The notes beneath the pieces were generated by a model. It did no database searches. It was given only the letters and a program-made list of their open reading frames with translations, and was not told the origin of the DNA. A stretch of DNA of 33,196 bases from Desulfonatronum sp. (GTDB lineage Bacteria; Desulfobacterota; Desulfovibrionia; Desulfovibrionales; Desulfonatronaceae). The number at the start of each line of letters is the position of its first letter. Position 1 is the stretch's first letter. This document shows positions 25,392-33,080 of the stretch, in pieces. The DNA is taken from NCBI GenBank assembly GCA_011049455.1, contig DSBL01000076.1, positions 1 to 33,196 on the forward strand, read 5' to 3'. Both the position numbers and the translations under genes were made by a program.

Positions 25392-25584
25392 GGATACTTC
25401 CAGCCGCTAATCATTGTTCTTGAACGCCTCTTAAACAACATTCTGAAATGAAAAGGAAGCGAAATCAATTGATTATCTTTTGTGATTTTTTTCTTTAATG
25501 GAGAAAGCAAAAAAAGTCCACGCGATAAAATACGAGTGCTTACCCAAGAACGTTAATTCATAACATATCCACAACGATCTTCTT

Positions 25585-26637
25585 TCAATGCTTCCCGGCA
25601 TTGCGTCGGAGCTCCAGGCGCCTGATGGCCGCGCCCAAAGCAGCATACACCGCGGCCCACATGAAAAGGCCGCATGGAACGAACAGTGTTTTTCCTGCCC
25701 GTAGCAGAATCAAAGCGGAAGTTCCGGTTGCCAGCATCACGGCGTATTCCGCCAGCACGGTCTTCTTGTGCCCCCAGCCCAGTTGCACCAGACGCTGATA
25801 ATAGTGGTTGCGATGGGCCTGCCAGAGCCGCTCCCCGGCTACCAAACGGCGCAGCAGGGTCACGGTGGCGTCCACGATGAACGGTGAAAAAACGAGCACG
25901 CCGGCCCAAAACGGAAACAGTTCCTGGAGGTCAGCAAAAAGGATCAGGATCGCGGCCAGAAACCCCAGGGTTGAGGCGCCGGTGTCACCCATAAAAATCC
26001 GTGCCGGCGGAAAATTGAAAACCAAAAACCCTGCGCAGGCCAAGGCCGCGCTGAAGCAGACCAGGCCGTAGCCAGCGTTCCCAGACAGCCAGCCGAACAG
26101 TCCCAAAAAACAAAAGCCGATCAGCCCCATGCCCCCGGCAAAGCCGTCCATGCCGTCCATGAAATTGTAAAGATTCGTCATCCAGATCAAAAAGAGCAAG
26201 GAAATAATCAGACCCAGCACCCCGGGCCACTGCCAGGTCCAAACGCCCACCTCCAGCGATCCCAGCCCCAGGCCGGCGCTTAAAGCGATGATCGCGGCCA
26301 AGCCGTGCATGGCAAACCGCGGGATCACACCCACACCGGCCCGGTCGTCGCAAAAGGAGATCAGGGCCACCAAGACAGCCCCGGTCAAGGGCCAAACCAA
26401 TCCGTGCGGAAAATGGTTCAAGCCGGATATGAGCAACAGTGCGGCGGCCAGACCGGCCAGAATGGCCAACCCGCCGGTCCGCGGCACAGGGGCCTGATGC
26501 AGGGACCGCTCATTGGGATGGTCAAGAATCCGCAGCTTGGCCCGTGTGCCGGAAAGATAAGCGGTCAGGCCCCAGCTGAAACCCAACGCGGCCAATAAAG
26601 GCAGGATAAAGGATGCGATTGAGACAAGGGACGGCAT
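25585..26637 (-). CDS. Polyprenyl-phosphate sugar-1-phosphate transferase (glycosyltransferase family 4, WecA/WbpL-like)
   Basis: Integral membrane enzyme of 350 residues with about ten hydrophobic segments, of the MraY/WecA/WbpL superfamily that transfers an N-acetylhexosamine-1-phosphate to undecaprenyl phosphate and starts surface glycan synthesis. Motifs: HPNERSLHQAPVPRTGGLAI (about 40-59), FCDDR (about 94-98), NLYNFMDGMDGFAGG (about 155-169), RIFMGDTGA and the C-terminal HRNHYYQRL, which is typical of WbpL-like transferases rather than MraY. It follows an SDR epimerase by 46 bases, the same pair as wbpV-wbpL in O-antigen loci, so a QuiNAc- or FucNAc-type sugar is plausible (inference). 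Confidence 0.9.
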   Translation of the reverse strand: MPSLVSIASFILPLLAALGFSWGLTAYLSGTRAKLRILDHPNERSLHQAPVPRTGGLAILAGLAAALLLISGLNHFPHGLVWPLTGAVLVALISFCDDRAGVGVIPRFAMHGLAAIIALSAGLGLGSLEVGVWTWQWPGVLGLIISLLFLIWMTNLYNFMDGMDGFAGGMGLIGFCFLGLFGWLSGNAGYGLVCFSAALACAGFLVFNFPPARIFMGDTGASTLGFLAAILILFADLQELFPFWAGVLVFSPFIVDATVTLLRRLVAGERLWQAHRNHYYQRLVQLGWGHKKTVLAEYAVMLATGTSALILLRAGKTLFVPCGLFMWAAVYAALGAAIRRLELRRNAGKH

Positions 26638-26683
26638 AATCCGGTCTAATGGTCAAAAGTCATTTGTGATCCGATATATTTCT

Positions 26684-27628
26684 TCAATCTGGGTCTTGCG
26701 ATCTCATATACCACAGGGCCATCTCCTCCAATCCCTGATCCAGCCTTTTGATCGGGGTCCAGCCCAACTCCTCCTGGATCCTGACCGCATTGACCTCCAG
26801 AGAGCCGGTCAATCTGCGAAACTCGGATCGGCGTTTGAGGACCTTGGCCGCCAGTTCCATGAACGGCAGGGGCACGGAAAGCATTCGGGCCTGACGGCCC
26901 ATGGCCTTGGCCAAAACGCGCACCAGATCGGGAGAGGAAACAGCCTCGTCATCGGCGATGAGGTATGTTCCGGTTTTGGGATGGCGGACGCATATGTCCA
27001 GGGCCGCGCAAAGATTGTCCAGCCCAAGCAGGCTGCGCCGGTTCTGCACCGCGCCCAGGGGGAAGGTTCGATTCTGGTGAACGGCCTCCAGCAGTCGCAG
27101 CAAATTGCCCTTCACACCCGGACCATGGACCAAGGGTGGACGCAAAATGGTCGCTTCCAGGCTGGTTGCAGCTGATATTTCGGCCAGGGTCTGCTCGGCC
27201 TCCCACTTGGAGATGCCGTAAGGATCCTCAGGGTGCGGCGGATCATTCTCGGTGAACGCCCGGCCATAGGTTTCTTCTCCGTTCACCTTGATCGAACTGA
27301 CAAAAACCAGGCGGCGCGCGCCATGGGCAGCGGCTTGCCGGGCCAGATTTTCCGTCCCTTCCAGGTTCACCCTGCGGAAAACGTCCAGGGCCGGTCCGTG
27401 CTCTCGCAGGACATGCGCCCGGCCAGCCAGATGCACGACCACGTCCACGCCTTTCAGGGCTTCTGACCAGTCTGTTTTGCCGTGAATATCCCCCACAGCG
27501 ACGACGTTGTCGCCCTCACCGGCCCGAACCGCTTCCCGGACCGCATGCCCCTGACCTCGCAGCACCGGGCACAAGGCCCGGCCCACGAAGCCGTTGGCCC
27601 CTGAGACCAGTATCTTCAGTACACTCAT
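26684..27628 (-). CDS. NAD-dependent sugar epimerase/4-reductase (extended SDR)
   Basis: Extended short-chain dehydrogenase of 314 residues. The nucleotide-binding GANGFVG is at about 10-16, the strand VVVHLAGRAHV near 65, the catalytic serines in VFVSSIKVNGE near 112 and the catalytic YGISK near 137. HxxN-type and C-terminal substrate regions fit UDP-hexose epimerases and 4-keto-reductases such as WbpV. The start overlaps the radical SAM stop as ATGA, so translation is coupled to that enzyme, and the sugar-phosphate transferase follows. The exact nucleotide sugar cannot be deduced. Confidence 0.9.
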   Translation of the reverse strand: MSVLKILVSGANGFVGRALCPVLRGQGHAVREAVRAGEGDNVVAVGDIHGKTDWSEALKGVDVVVHLAGRAHVLREHGPALDVFRRVNLEGTENLARQAAAHGARRLVFVSSIKVNGEETYGRAFTENDPPHPEDPYGISKWEAEQTLAEISAATSLEATILRPPLVHGPGVKGNLLRLLEAVHQNRTFPLGAVQNRRSLLGLDNLCAALDICVRHPKTGTYLIADDEAVSSPDLVRVLAKAMGRQARMLSVPLPFMELAAKVLKRRSEFRRLTGSLEVNAVRIQEELGWTPIKRLDQGLEEMALWYMRSQDPD

Positions 27629-29445
27629 GGTTTTTCCAAATCCTCACGACACTGCTCAACGGGCACGGCCAGACTCAAGAATCGATCATCTTCTCCGAAC
27701 ATCAGCTGCTTGTCCACCATCATGCGCAGGAACCCGTCAAGCTTGTCCGCGGGCAGTTGCTGAAATCGCGCCATAATCCGCTCTCTGGACCGGGTTTTGC
27801 GGCAGAACAGGTAGACCTGGCGCGAGGTCGGGGGCAGACGATGGACTGCGTTGTTCCCGTTTGTCCGGCGATGAATGACGATCAAAAAGTCTTTCCCGTC
27901 CTGATATCCCAGAATCGGTCCGGGATTTGGTCCGCCCATCAGCCGGTCATAGTCCTTGCGCCACTGCCGCAACCGGATCTCCACCGGACGCCACAGCCTG
28001 CGTTGAGCGCCAAGGCCTCCCGTGTAGCCCTGGATCATCATCCGCATTTTCCCGGTTACCGTTGCTGGGAACAGCTTTTCCCAACGCGGATCGTTGCCAG
28101 TCAAACGAATGCCGTGGCGCTCGGGCTGGCGAAATACCGGGCTGTCCAGCCCCAGCCAGAAGGATACCGGCTTTAATGGACGAAAGCACGCGGCATACTC
28201 CAAGTTGCGCAGGGATTCCCGAACTTCGTCCGCGGTGCTGCCGGGAAAATGCAGCAGCAGATTGCCGCCGTGATGCATGCCCAGAGCCTCGCAATGGCGC
28301 AGCATCTCCATGTTGGTCAAGGCGCTGGTTCCCTTATTTATTCTGGCCAGCAGGGCCGTGCACAGGGCCTCGACGCCCACCTGCAGCTCATGCATTCCGG
28401 CCCGGCGCATGGCCAAAAGCAGTTTGACCGGGGTATCGGCCCGGATTTCCCCGAACAGCCGGAACTGGCGTTTGCTTTCTTCCAACAGGGAAAATAGTTC
28501 TTTTGCTCCCTTGCGAGGCAGCAGATTGTCCATGAAAGCAAAGGACAAAATCTTGTGTCTGGCACTCAACTGCTCGATATCGCTGGCGATCCTTTGCGGA
28601 GACTTGCTGCGATAACCCGCCCACTGCAAATTCAGGTTGCAGAACGCGCAGCCGCCGGTTGAACCAGCTTGCCCGGCGGCCTGCCACAAGCAGCCCCTGG
28701 AGCCCTCCACCGGAAGCACAGGGAAAAAGCGCTTGTCCGGGGCAAGGCTCTGCAACAGGGCGAAGTAGTCGTCAAAATCCGGCGTGGGCAGTGTATCCAG
28801 GTCCCGAAGTTGCGTTACCGAAGAAACATGCACCGCCGCTTTTTCCAGGTCCCTCCTGCACAGACCGTCGACCAATTCGGCCAAGGCCGCCTCGCCTTCG
28901 CCCTGGATCAGGAAGTCGATTTCCGGAAACAGCGCGGTCAATGCGGCCGCGGATTCTCCAGCAAGGGTCGAGCCACCGACCACAACGGGCAAACCGGGAA
29001 ACTGCTTTTTGATTTGTCGAATCAAATACAAGGTAGCGGTCAACTGGCACAGGGAAACGCTGAATCCGGCCAGGCCGCAATCCGCCCAGTTGATTGTGCG
29101 GATGAATTGATCGCAGGACTGGTCCAGTGTGGTCTTCAGGTACTCCAGCCCGGTCCTGCGAAGCAGCCTGCTGGCCCTGCTCTCCCTGGTGAACAGCTTT
29201 TCGATGCGCGGAATCTGCGCCGGAAACAACAGGGTCGCGGCCACACACTCGGCGATCCAGGTCCGTTCGGAAACGGCTTGGTACAGGGGATAGCCGATGC
29301 ATGCGGCGACTCCCAGGTGAAAATGCTCGGCCCGCACGGGCAGATCCTGGAAGCATTGACGCAAATGAGCCTTGAGCGCACCAAGCTGGATGGATGGCCG
29401 GTTGTACAGGGCCCAAGGAGCGGAAACGAGAATCACCGGTCGCAT
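27625..29445 (-). CDS. B12-dependent-type radical SAM protein resembling RiPP-maturation C-methyltransferases
   Basis: Protein of 606 residues. The N-terminal part (to about 235) has a cobalamin-binding-like fold with VVVGGSTLAGE and DFLIQGEGEAALAELVDGL. The radical SAM domain follows with VEGSRGCLW. Its three cluster cysteines are Cys252, Cys266 and Cys269, spacing CX13CX2C, then NLNLQWAGYRSKSPQRI. This last stretch and the C-terminal MFGEDDRFLSLAVP resemble the family annotated as RiPP maturation radical SAM protein 1, where the usual spacing, as I recall it, is CX7CX2C. Function is inferred by family only. No precursor peptide gene is seen nearby, and the gene is coupled to a sugar epimerase, so a glycan or lipid-linked substrate is an alternative. 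Confidence 0.8.
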   Translation of the reverse strand: MRPVILVSAPWALYNRPSIQLGALKAHLRQCFQDLPVRAEHFHLGVAACIGYPLYQAVSERTWIAECVAATLLFPAQIPRIEKLFTRESRASRLLRRTGLEYLKTTLDQSCDQFIRTINWADCGLAGFSVSLCQLTATLYLIRQIKKQFPGLPVVVGGSTLAGESAAALTALFPEIDFLIQGEGEAALAELVDGLCRRDLEKAAVHVSSVTQLRDLDTLPTPDFDDYFALLQSLAPDKRFFPVLPVEGSRGCLWQAAGQAGSTGGCAFCNLNLQWAGYRSKSPQRIASDIEQLSARHKILSFAFMDNLLPRKGAKELFSLLEESKRQFRLFGEIRADTPVKLLLAMRRAGMHELQVGVEALCTALLARINKGTSALTNMEMLRHCEALGMHHGGNLLLHFPGSTADEVRESLRNLEYAACFRPLKPVSFWLGLDSPVFRQPERHGIRLTGNDPRWEKLFPATVTGKMRMMIQGYTGGLGAQRRLWRPVEIRLRQWRKDYDRLMGGPNPGPILGYQDGKDFLIVIHRRTNGNNAVHRLPPTSRQVYLFCRKTRSRERIMARFQQLPADKLDGFLRMMVDKQLMFGEDDRFLSLAVPVEQCREDLEKP

Positions 29446-29577
29446 GGCGAAACCTTACCTTTCACTGCCTGGATCATGCAACCGGCTTGCGGACTCCGTC
29501 CGGCTGAGATAATCATGTTTGCATTGATTCACGACATGCTGGATCAATTCCCCCGGAACAACCAGGAAAAGAACGCC

Positions 29578-30339
29578 ATGGCTTCAACAATCCGCATCAT
29601 GCCCTGCCTGGACATGCAAAACGGCCGCGTGGTCAAGGGGGTGCATTTCGTCGACCTCAAGGATGCCGGAGATCCGGTTGCGTGCGCCCGGGCCTACTGC
29701 GAAAACGGCGCGGATGAGCTGGCCCTGCTGGACATCACGGCCACGGTGGAAGGCCGGACCACCTTGCTGGAGACAGTCAAACGCGTCGCCGCGGTGACCA
29801 CCGTGCCCTTCACGGTGGGTGGCGGCATCGTTGATGTCGCGTCGGCCGAAGCCGTGCTGGAGGCCGGGGCGGACAAGATCTCCCTCAGCAGCGCCGCCTA
29901 TCGCAAGCCCGAACTGATCCCGGAACTGATCAAGGTCCTGGGACCGGAACGGATTACCGTGGCCATTGACGTGGACCGGAACCCGAACCTGCCCTCGGGA
30001 TACGAGGTGTACATCAATGGCGGACGCACGGCCACGGGAACTGATGCCGTAACATGGGCCAAACGGGTGGACGGTTATGGCGTTCCCATCATCCTGCCCA
30101 CCAGTAAAGCTGGGGACGGAGCGCAAACAGGGTATGACCTGCCTGTGATTCGGGCCATGAATGCCGCGGTGTCGGCCGAGATCGTGGCCTCCGGCGGCGC
30201 GGGCAGGCTGGAGCATTTCTACGACGCGATCCAGGCAGGCGCCGCCATTCTCCTGGCCGCCTCCATGTTCCATTTCGGCAGAATCCGGATCAGCGAATTA
30301 AAACAGTACCTGAAGGAACGCGGCGTATCGATCAAATAG
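29578..30339 (+). CDS. HisF paralogue (imidazole glycerol phosphate synthase cyclase-like)
   Basis: TIM-barrel protein of 253 residues, full length for HisF, which cyclises PRFAR with ammonia into imidazole glycerol phosphate and AICAR. It keeps Asp12 (MPCLD), Asp131 (VAIDVDR), TVGGGI, the SSAA phosphate loop, SGGAG and the AASMFHFG end. The active-site loop that reads MDRDGTK in canonical HisF is KAGDGAQ here (177-183), and the preceding GAGEILLTS is GVPIILPTS. It may be a standard but divergent HisF or a paralogue with another ammonia-linked job. No hisH, hisA or other his gene is adjacent. I chose the ATG at 29578 because the protein then starts in family register; the same frame is open far upstream but antisense to the radical SAM gene. 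Confidence 0.8.
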   Translation: MASTIRIMPCLDMQNGRVVKGVHFVDLKDAGDPVACARAYCENGADELALLDITATVEGRTTLLETVKRVAAVTTVPFTVGGGIVDVASAEAVLEAGADKISLSSAAYRKPELIPELIKVLGPERITVAIDVDRNPNLPSGYEVYINGGRTATGTDAVTWAKRVDGYGVPIILPTSKAGDGAQTGYDLPVIRAMNAAVSAEIVASGGAGRLEHFYDAIQAGAAILLAASMFHFGRIRISELKQYLKERGVSIK

Positions 30340-30399
30340 CGTCAAGGTCCCTTCCAGGCTAGGAAAAACGATATATGGTTCAAAACTGCGGGCCAGATC

Positions 30400-31116
30400 A
30401 TGGACAGTGAAATAATCACCACCGACACCGACAAGATCATCAAGGCCCTGATGGACATCAGCAGCGCCATCAACTCTGATCTCTACCTGGAGGACATTCT
30501 CCGGCTGATCGTGATGGTCACGGCCAAGGTCACGGGGGTCGAAATCTGCTCGTTGTGGCTGATCGAGGACACGGAAAAGGGGAAAAAAATCCGCCTCAAG
30601 GCGACCCAGACCATTGAGCCGGTGTACCTGAAAGACCGGGAACTGAATATCGACGAGGGCGTTGTCGGGCACGTGGCGTCACGCAAGATCCCGTTGATCG
30701 TTCGCGACGTCCTGGCCGAACCGCTGTTCAAGGAAAAGGAGATGGCCAAAAAGCTCGGCCTCAAATCCATGGCCAGCATCCCCCTGCTGCTCAAGGATCA
30801 CCAAGTGATCGGGGTTCTGAACTGCTTCACCTCGGATTTCCACGACTTTTCAGACACGGAAATCAACCTGATCACCACCGTGGCCAACCAGGCTGCTGTG
30901 GCCATCTATAACTCGGAGCTGATGATCAAGACCAAGGTCATCCAGGAAGAGCTGGAAACCCGGAAAATGGTTGACCGGGCCAAGGACGTCCTGATGCGGC
31001 GGACCGGAATGTCCGCGGAGGAGGCGTATCAATGGCTGCGCAAGAAAAGCATGGACTCCAGAAAGCCCATCCGCGGCATTGCCGAGGCCGTCCTCCTTTC
31101 AGAAGAAATTTATTGA
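30400..31116 (+). CDS. GAF-ANTAR transcription antiterminator
   Basis: Cytoplasmic regulator of 238 residues. A GAF domain (about 10-175) is the likely ligand sensor; there is no receiver domain, so control is by ligand or redox rather than phosphorylation. A helical linker leads to a C-terminal ANTAR domain (about 180-235): ELETRKMVDRAKDVLMRRTGMSAEEAYQWLRKKSMD with the RA-K and EAY-LR pattern of AmiR, NasR and EutV. ANTAR domains bind paired six-base-loop hairpins in nascent RNA and prevent terminator formation. Exactly such a pair lies in the 317-base gap after this gene, before a glutamate-synthase-like gene. It follows the hisF paralogue by 60 bases; its own ribosome binding site is weak. 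Confidence 0.93.
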   Translation: MDSEIITTDTDKIIKALMDISSAINSDLYLEDILRLIVMVTAKVTGVEICSLWLIEDTEKGKKIRLKATQTIEPVYLKDRELNIDEGVVGHVASRKIPLIVRDVLAEPLFKEKEMAKKLGLKSMASIPLLLKDHQVIGVLNCFTSDFHDFSDTEINLITTVANQAAVAIYNSELMIKTKVIQEELETRKMVDRAKDVLMRRTGMSAEEAYQWLRKKSMDSRKPIRGIAEAVLLSEEIY

Positions 31117-31165
31117 AGAGTTTCAAAGAGATACTTTTCCTTGTGACAAAATTGTGAAATGCTGA

Positions 31166-31195
31166 TTGACAAATTTGCGAAAAAGGAGGTATTGG
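31166..31195 (+). promoter_or_regulatory. Candidate promoter of the glutamate-synthase-like gene
   Basis: A perfect TTGACA at 31166-31171 is followed after 18 bases by a weak TATTGG at 31190-31195. The expected start near 31201 coincides with the first base of the leader hairpin P1. The -10 is poor, so transcription might also enter from the GAF-ANTAR gene. An AAAAGGAGG at 31181-31189 overlaps the promoter and resembles a ribosome binding site, but no good start follows it. Confidence 0.4.
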
Positions 31196-31200
31196 CACCC

Positions 31201-31361
31201 ACTCCACGACACAACGGCGTGAAGTGGGGTTTCTAGACATACGCATCAGCCAATGCATTCGCGCGATACTTCCGGCACGACCTGAAGCCTCGGCGCGAAT
31301 CCGCCGCGAGACAAAGACGTCTTGCCCGCAGTTGTTGACAACCGGGGACAGGACGTTTTTT
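31201..31361 (+). ncRNA. ANTAR-responsive attenuator leader (paired six-base-loop hairpins plus terminator)
   Basis: Leader RNA with the two-hairpin layout recognised by ANTAR antiterminators. P1 (31201-31230) has a seven-pair lower stem (31201-31207 with 31224-31230, one G-U), a G-A/A-A internal loop and CAC/GTG closing the loop AACGGC (31213-31218). P2 (31306-31325) has seven pairs, one G-U, closing the loop AAAGAC (31313-31318). Both loops have A at position 1 and G at position 4, the known ANTAR-element pattern. The loop and 3' strand of P2 form the 5' arm of the terminator (31313-31324), so binding to P2 would block termination. The 75-base linker between P1 and P2 is longer than in the best-known cases and contains further hairpins (for example 31292-31305). 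Confidence 0.75.
31313..31361 (+). terminator. Attenuator terminator in the leader of the glutamate-synthase-like gene
   Basis: Twelve-pair lower stem (31313-31324 with 31349-31360, two G-U), inner CCCG/CGGG pairing and a GTTG-TTGA-CAAC tip; the transcript passes into six T (31356-31361). It lies 72 bases before the ATG at 31434 and is mutually exclusive with hairpin P2. Confidence 0.8.
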
Positions 31362-31433
31362 GTTTGCGGCGCCAGGCCTTGAAAAACGCTCCTCTCCCCC
31401 ACCCCCTTTATTCTTCAAGGAGAGAAAAGGATC

Positions 31434-33080
31434 ATGAACGACATGCGTTTTTCAAAGGCCAATGACGTACTTGGAACCACCAATCGCGGCAATCCGGCGG
31501 AATCCGGGTTGTGCACGCTGTGCCGGGCGGACTGCCAGGGCAAGTGTGAAACCTTCCTATCCAGCCTGGTGGGCCGCTCGATTCTCTACCCGAGAAACTT
31601 CGGGCTGGTCACCGCCGGCGCCAACAACACCACCCACGTCGGGGTTTCCTACAACGCGCTGCGCATCCAAGGCCGTGCCTACGGCGTCCAGGGCGTGGCC
31701 CCGGACCTGTCCACGGACCCGGACGACTGCATCTTCCCCAACGTCAGCCTGGAAACCAGTTTCGGTCGAGAAATCAAGACCAAGTCACGCATCCCGCTGA
31801 TGACCGGGGCCTTGGGCTCCACCTTTATCGCGGAAAAATACTGGAATTCCTTCGCCATTGGCGCGGCCCTGGTGGGCATTCCCGTTGTTGTCGGCGAAAA
31901 CGTGGTCGGCGTGGACCGGAACTCGGTGATAGCCAAGGGCAAGATCAGCAAAGCTCCGGAGCTGGAGCGGCGTATTGCCAGCTACACCCGGTATAACGGC
32001 GATTACGGGGCGATCATTGTCCAGATGAACGTGGAAGACACCCGCAACGGCGTGGCCGAGTACATCGCCCAGAAATACGGCGACCAATGCATCATTGAAC
32101 TCAAATGGGGCCAGGGCGCCAAGGACATCGGCGGAGAGATCCAGGTCACCAGCCTTGAATACGCAAAATTTTTGAAGAACCGCGGCTACATCGTCGACCC
32201 TGACCCGGAAAAGGAATGGGTTCAGGCGGCCTTTGCCAAGGGGGCTATCACCTCTTTTGCCCGACACAGCCGCCTGGGCGGCACCAATCTGAGCAAGGTT
32301 GAACAGGTCCGCGAGGACTTCATGAAGACCGTGGACTATTTGCGCAGCCTGGGCGTGCGCAGGATTTCCCTGAAGACCGGGGCCTACGGCATGGAGGAGC
32401 TGGCCATGGCCATCAAGTTCGCCACCGAAGCCAAGCTGGACCTGTTGACCATTGACGGAGCGGGCGGCGGCACCGGGATGAGCCCCTGGAACATGATGCA
32501 GAGCTGGGGCGTACCCTCAATCATTTTGCATGCCAAAGCCCATGAATACGCCTCCATCCTGGCGGCCCGCGGTCAGCAGGCGGTAGACCTGTCCTTTGCC
32601 GGCGGGTTTGCGCTGGAGGACCATATCTTCAAGGCCCTGGCCCTGGGTGCGCCATTCACCAAACTCGTGTGCATGGGCCGGGCGATCATGATTCCAGGTT
32701 TTGTCGGAACCAACATCGAGGGAGCGCTCCATCCCGAACGTCGCGAGAATATCTTCGGCAATTGGGAGCAGTTGCCCAAAACCGTGCAGGATATCGGCGA
32801 TAGTCCGGAACAGATCTTCGCCGGGTATTACGATGTGCAGGAGAAGGTGGGCAAAAAGGAAATGAAGAACATCCCCTACGGCGCCATCGCCTTCTGGACC
32901 CTGGCGGACAAACTGGCCTGCGGACTGCAGCAGCTGATGGCCGGAGCGCGCAAGTTTTCCATGGACCGGATTTCGCGCAGCGACCTGTTTTCCGGGAACC
33001 GGGAAACAGCTCAAGAAACCGGCATTCCATATGTATCCGAAGCTAACGACGAAACCGCCAAGAAAATACTCGCCTCCTAG
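31434..33080 (+). CDS. FMN-binding glutamate-synthase-like flavoprotein
   Basis: Protein of 548 residues consisting of the FMN/central-catalytic barrel of glutamate synthase (GltB-type, about 90-470), with DGAGGGTGMSPWNMMQSWGVP, LSFAGGF and CMGRAIMIPGFVG. The glutaminase domain and C-terminal beta-helix of full GltB are absent, and the usual 3Fe-4S cysteines are not visible. Instead the N-terminus has Cys27, Cys30, Cys34 and Cys38 (CX2CX3CX3C), which may hold an iron-sulfur cluster. Separate amidotransferase and reductase subunits would be needed for glutamate synthesis; none is in the window. A leader with an ANTAR-type attenuator precedes it. AAGGAG lies 11 bases and AAAAGG three bases before the ATG. 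Confidence 0.85.
   Translation: MNDMRFSKANDVLGTTNRGNPAESGLCTLCRADCQGKCETFLSSLVGRSILYPRNFGLVTAGANNTTHVGVSYNALRIQGRAYGVQGVAPDLSTDPDDCIFPNVSLETSFGREIKTKSRIPLMTGALGSTFIAEKYWNSFAIGAALVGIPVVVGENVVGVDRNSVIAKGKISKAPELERRIASYTRYNGDYGAIIVQMNVEDTRNGVAEYIAQKYGDQCIIELKWGQGAKDIGGEIQVTSLEYAKFLKNRGYIVDPDPEKEWVQAAFAKGAITSFARHSRLGGTNLSKVEQVREDFMKTVDYLRSLGVRRISLKTGAYGMEELAMAIKFATEAKLDLLTIDGAGGGTGMSPWNMMQSWGVPSIILHAKAHEYASILAARGQQAVDLSFAGGFALEDHIFKALALGAPFTKLVCMGRAIMIPGFVGTNIEGALHPERRENIFGNWEQLPKTVQDIGDSPEQIFAGYYDVQEKVGKKEMKNIPYGAIAFWTLADKLACGLQQLMAGARKFSMDRISRSDLFSGNRETAQETGIPYVSEANDETAKKILAS

Noticed and set aside
25392-25584. Flagellar sigma-28-like elements upstream of the HDOD gene
   Set aside because: A TAAA and a GATAA occur on the minus strand, but the spacing is wrong by two bases and half of the -10 does not match.
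28669-29577. Long upstream extension of the HisF frame
   Set aside because: It runs antisense through the radical SAM gene; HisF proteins begin just before the PCLD motif, matching the ATG at 29578.
31193-31210. TTGGCAC resembling a sigma-54 -24 element upstream of the flavoprotein gene
   Set aside because: The position where GC should occur ten bases later reads AC, so the -12 element is missing; TTGACA at 31166 fits better.
31244-31257. GCAT-CAGCCA-ATGC hairpin with a six-base loop as an alternative ANTAR P1
   Set aside because: The loop lacks A at position 1 and G at position 4; the hairpin at 31201-31230 has both and a longer stem.
31292-31305. GGCG-CGAATC-CGCC hairpin next to P2 as an alternative P1
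   Set aside because: Six-base loop, but with C at position 1 and A at position 4, and it abuts P2 without a linker.
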